Below the pieces are notes generated by a model. The model worked only from the letters and a program-made list of their open reading frames with translations. It had not been told where the DNA came from and searched no databases. 64,000 bases of DNA from Paraburkholderia eburnea (GTDB lineage Bacteria > Pseudomonadota > Gammaproteobacteria > Burkholderiales > Burkholderiaceae). Each line of letters begins with the position of its first letter. Positions within the stretch are counted from its first letter, which is position 1. Location of the stretch: NCBI RefSeq assembly GCF_002917095.1, contig NZ_PQGA01000022.1:1-64000 (forward strand). The letters are read 5' to 3'. The position numbers and the translations under genes are program-made. Below are positions 62,500 through 64,000 of this stretch, one piece after another.

Positions 62500-62844
62500 A
62501 TGGCCGAACCTAACACCACCACCGCGATCGCCGTTTCGACCGCGCTCGGCGTCGCCGGCGCCGTGCCCGGCATCGACGGCAACGCACTGATCGGCGCGTT
62601 CACGGGCGCCGCGCTCGTCGTCGTCACGTCGAAAGACATCAGCATTCTGACGCGCATCGCTTACCTGCTTATTTCGCTCGTGATGGGCTATCTCGCGGCA
62701 CCGGAAATTGTGCGCGAAACGCCGATCCAGTCGACCGGCCTCGCTGCCTTCTTCGCTGCATCGCTCGTGATTACCCTCACGCTGCAACTGATCGAACGCG
62801 TGAAAAACACCGATCTGCTCGCCTTCCTGAAGAAAGGGGAGTGA
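62500..62844 (+). CDS. Putative holin
   Basis: 114 aa with three membrane segments (GNALIGAFTGAALVVV, ILTRIAYLLISLVMGYLAA, GLAAFFAASLVITLTLQLI) and a charged C-terminus KNTDLLAFLKKGE. Position corresponds to P2 Y. It would permeabilise the inner membrane at lysis. ATG at 62500 follows CAGGAG. Confidence 0.78.
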   Translation: MAEPNTTTAIAVSTALGVAGAVPGIDGNALIGAFTGAALVVVTSKDISILTRIAYLLISLVMGYLAAPEIVRETPIQSTGLAAFFAASLVITLTLQLIERVKNTDLLAFLKKGE

Positions 62845-62846
62845 CC

Positions 62847-63119
62847 ATGCACACGACCCTCGCCATCCTCGCGATCGCCGCGCAGCTCGCGGCTGTGGTG
62901 CGCCTGCTGACGTACCAGCGCAACGGCGCGCGCCATCGCCATCACGTTTCATGGGTCGCATGGCTGCTCGTCGTGATCCTCGGCGGCTCTGCGATCGAGC
63001 TGGCGATGCACGCGAAGCACACCGGCCTTTTCGAAGCCGGCAAATCGTTCCTGCTGGCCCTGTTTGTGTTCGCGGCGCACGGCAACGTCGCGCGTCTGAT
63101 TCGGAGTGAACCTCAATGA
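62847..63119 (+). CDS. Second small membrane protein, holin family 3-like
   Basis: 90 aa, two to three membrane helices (LAILAIAAQLAAVVRLL, VAWLLVVILGGSAIEL, FLLALFVFAAHGNVA), ending RSEPQ. Start ATG at 62847 lies just after the previous stop. Phage holin/antiholin-type architecture in the lysis cassette. Confidence 0.7.
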   Translation: MHTTLAILAIAAQLAAVVRLLTYQRNGARHRHHVSWVAWLLVVILGGSAIELAMHAKHTGLFEAGKSFLLALFVFAAHGNVARLIRSEPQ

Positions 63120-63922
63120 AAACGCACCGCCTCGGCGATCGCGGCGCCGATATCGGCGTCTTTCAATCGCGCCTGAAACGCGCCGGCTACACCGTCGACG
63201 TGACGAACGCATTCGACGCCGCGACCGAAGCGGCCGTGATGGCGCTTCAGACGAAAACCGGCCTCGTCGTCGACGGCATCGCCGGCCCGAAAACCTACTC
63301 TGCCCTGATGACCGGCCGGCGCGATCCGAAACACCTCGCCGACGCCGACCTCGTGCGCGCGGCCGAAACCCTCGACGTGCCGCTCGCGAGCGTGCGCGCC
63401 GTGAACGAAGTCGAATCGCACGGCGCCGGCTATCTGCTCGACGGCCGCCCCGTGATCCTTTTCGAGCGCCATGTTTTCTATCATCGCCTGAAAGCCATCG
63501 GCATCGACCCCGAACCGCTCGTGCAGAAAAGCCCGAACATCGTCTATCCGACCTATGGCGGGTATTCAGGCGGCGCGGCCGAATACACGCGCCTTGCCTC
63601 GGCCGAGCTGATCGACCCCACGGCCGCCTATGAATCGGCGAGCTGGGGCGCGTTTCAGGTGATGGGCGAAAACTGGAAGCGCCTCGGCTATACGAGTGTC
63701 GTCGATTTCGTGAGCCGCATGGAAAGCAGCGAAGCCGACCAGCTCGACGCCTTTGTGCGCTACGTGGCGGCCGATAGCGGCCTCGTGGCGGCGCTGAAGG
63801 CCCGGAAGTGGGCGGCCTTCGCCAAGGGCTACAACGGGGCCGATTTCGCGCGCAATCTGTACGACGTGAAACTCGCCCGCGCGTATGACAAATACGCGCC
63901 GCCTGCGAAGGCGGCCGCATGA
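63116..63922 (+). CDS. Endolysin: peptidoglycan-binding plus N-acetylmuramidase
   Basis: 268 aa. N-terminal peptidoglycan-binding domain (GDRGADIGVFQSRLKRAGY ... GIAGPKTYSAL, residues 7-65) and C-terminal N-acetylmuramidase/DUF3380 domain (VNEVESHGAGYLLDGRPVIL with the Glu pair, FERHVFYH, SWGAFQVMGENW). It overlaps the preceding and following genes by four bases, a tight lysis operon. Lysis of the host wall. Confidence 0.92.
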   Translation: MKTHRLGDRGADIGVFQSRLKRAGYTVDVTNAFDAATEAAVMALQTKTGLVVDGIAGPKTYSALMTGRRDPKHLADADLVRAAETLDVPLASVRAVNEVESHGAGYLLDGRPVILFERHVFYHRLKAIGIDPEPLVQKSPNIVYPTYGGYSGGAAEYTRLASAELIDPTAAYESASWGAFQVMGENWKRLGYTSVVDFVSRMESSEADQLDAFVRYVAADSGLVAALKARKWAAFAKGYNGADFARNLYDVKLARAYDKYAPPAKAAA

Positions 63923-64000
63923 ATGCGAATTCGATCGCCGCGAAACTGATCGCTGGAGCGCTTGGCCTCGCGCTGCTCGTCGGCGCCGTGCTGTACGTTC
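63919..64000 (+). CDS. Spanin/LysB-like inner membrane protein, 3'-truncated by window
   Basis: Begins MNANSIAAKLIAGALGLALL with a membrane helix, overlapping the endolysin stop by ATGA. The position is that of P2 lysB (Rz-like). Only 27 codons are visible, so the assignment is from position and the helix. Confidence 0.6.
   Translation, partial: MNANSIAAKLIAGALGLALLVGAVLYV

Larger units (their letters stand above)
47734..64000. mobile_element. P2-family prophage, left part (right end outside window)
   Basis: From about 47.9 kb every recognisable gene is P2-like or phage-associated: repressor, gpA-type initiator, Ogr-like proteins, then Q-P (minus) and O-N-M-L-X-lysis (plus), the P2 order. 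The exact left attachment site was not found; the 185 bp after the MFS stop are AT-rich and are the most likely boundary. No integrase is seen in the window; it may lie to the right. A plasmid-type partition locus suggests relatedness to P2-like phages that persist as plasmids (Burkholderia phage KS14 is the example I recall). Confidence 0.88.

Noticed and set aside
47734..64000. Integrase, tRNA attachment site or CRISPR array in the prophage half
   Set aside because: Looked for tyrosine recombinase motifs, tRNA-like ends and regularly spaced repeats; none was seen in the window.

Overview
The window is GC-rich DNA of a beta-proteobacterium, most likely Burkholderia sensu lato (Paraburkholderia, Caballeronia or Burkholderia). 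The evidence is the ben/cat cluster, four OmpC-like trimeric porins within about 12 kb, a Gcd-type PQQ dehydrogenase, a very large NAD-glutamate dehydrogenase and a P2-like prophage with Burkholderia-type composition. About 47.7 kb reads as ordinary host chromosome or chromid. From about 47.9 kb to the right edge it reads as a P2-family prophage whose right part lies outside the window.

Host layout. 1-5.6 kb holds an aromatic ring-cleavage block: the 3' part of catA, then benABCD in one direction and a convergent LysR regulator. Together they take benzoate through the cis-diol to catechol and then to cis,cis-muconate. 5.7-9.6 kb holds a MarR regulator with a striking palindromic promoter, a TRIC-type membrane protein, a frameshifted isochorismatase-like hydrolase, an MHS-type transporter and a BON-domain protein. 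9.6-13.3 kb holds a porin and an M20 amidohydrolase divergent from a LysR gene; a hippurate-type hydrolase would feed benzoate into the first block. 14-21 kb holds three more porins, the membrane glucose dehydrogenase and a small membrane protein. 21.4-30.3 kb holds a toxin-antitoxin pair, a LacI regulator and an oligosaccharide ABC importer with a GH3 glycosidase. LacI-type palindromes recur in front of several of these genes. 30.4-47.7 kb holds NAD-glutamate dehydrogenase, a cupin, a SWIM/SNF2 helicase, small membrane proteins, two MFS transporters, a TPR-glycosyltransferase and a TonB siderophore receptor.

Prophage layout. Repressor (minus strand), a divergent early operon with two small genes and a gpA-type HUH replication initiator, two overlapping Ogr-like zinc proteins, a type Ib-like partition cassette (small ParA plus ribbon-helix-helix partner) with repeat-rich DNA between and around the genes, a methyltransferase, a LexA-box small gene broken by an amber codon, a two-gene RloA/RloB (AAA ATPase plus TOPRIM) defence module, then portal and terminase (minus) and scaffold, capsid, terminase small subunit, head completion, tail X, two holins, endolysin and a truncated spanin (plus).

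The most noteworthy points are: the plasmid-style partition locus inside a prophage that appears joined to chromosomal DNA; the defence pair in the P2 accessory hotspot; the SOS-box gene with an in-frame stop in the position of the phage 186 tum gene; and a capsid scaffold protein with an unexpected secretion-signal-like N-terminal extension. No tRNA, rRNA, CRISPR array or intact insertion sequence was seen. No integrase was seen inside the window.
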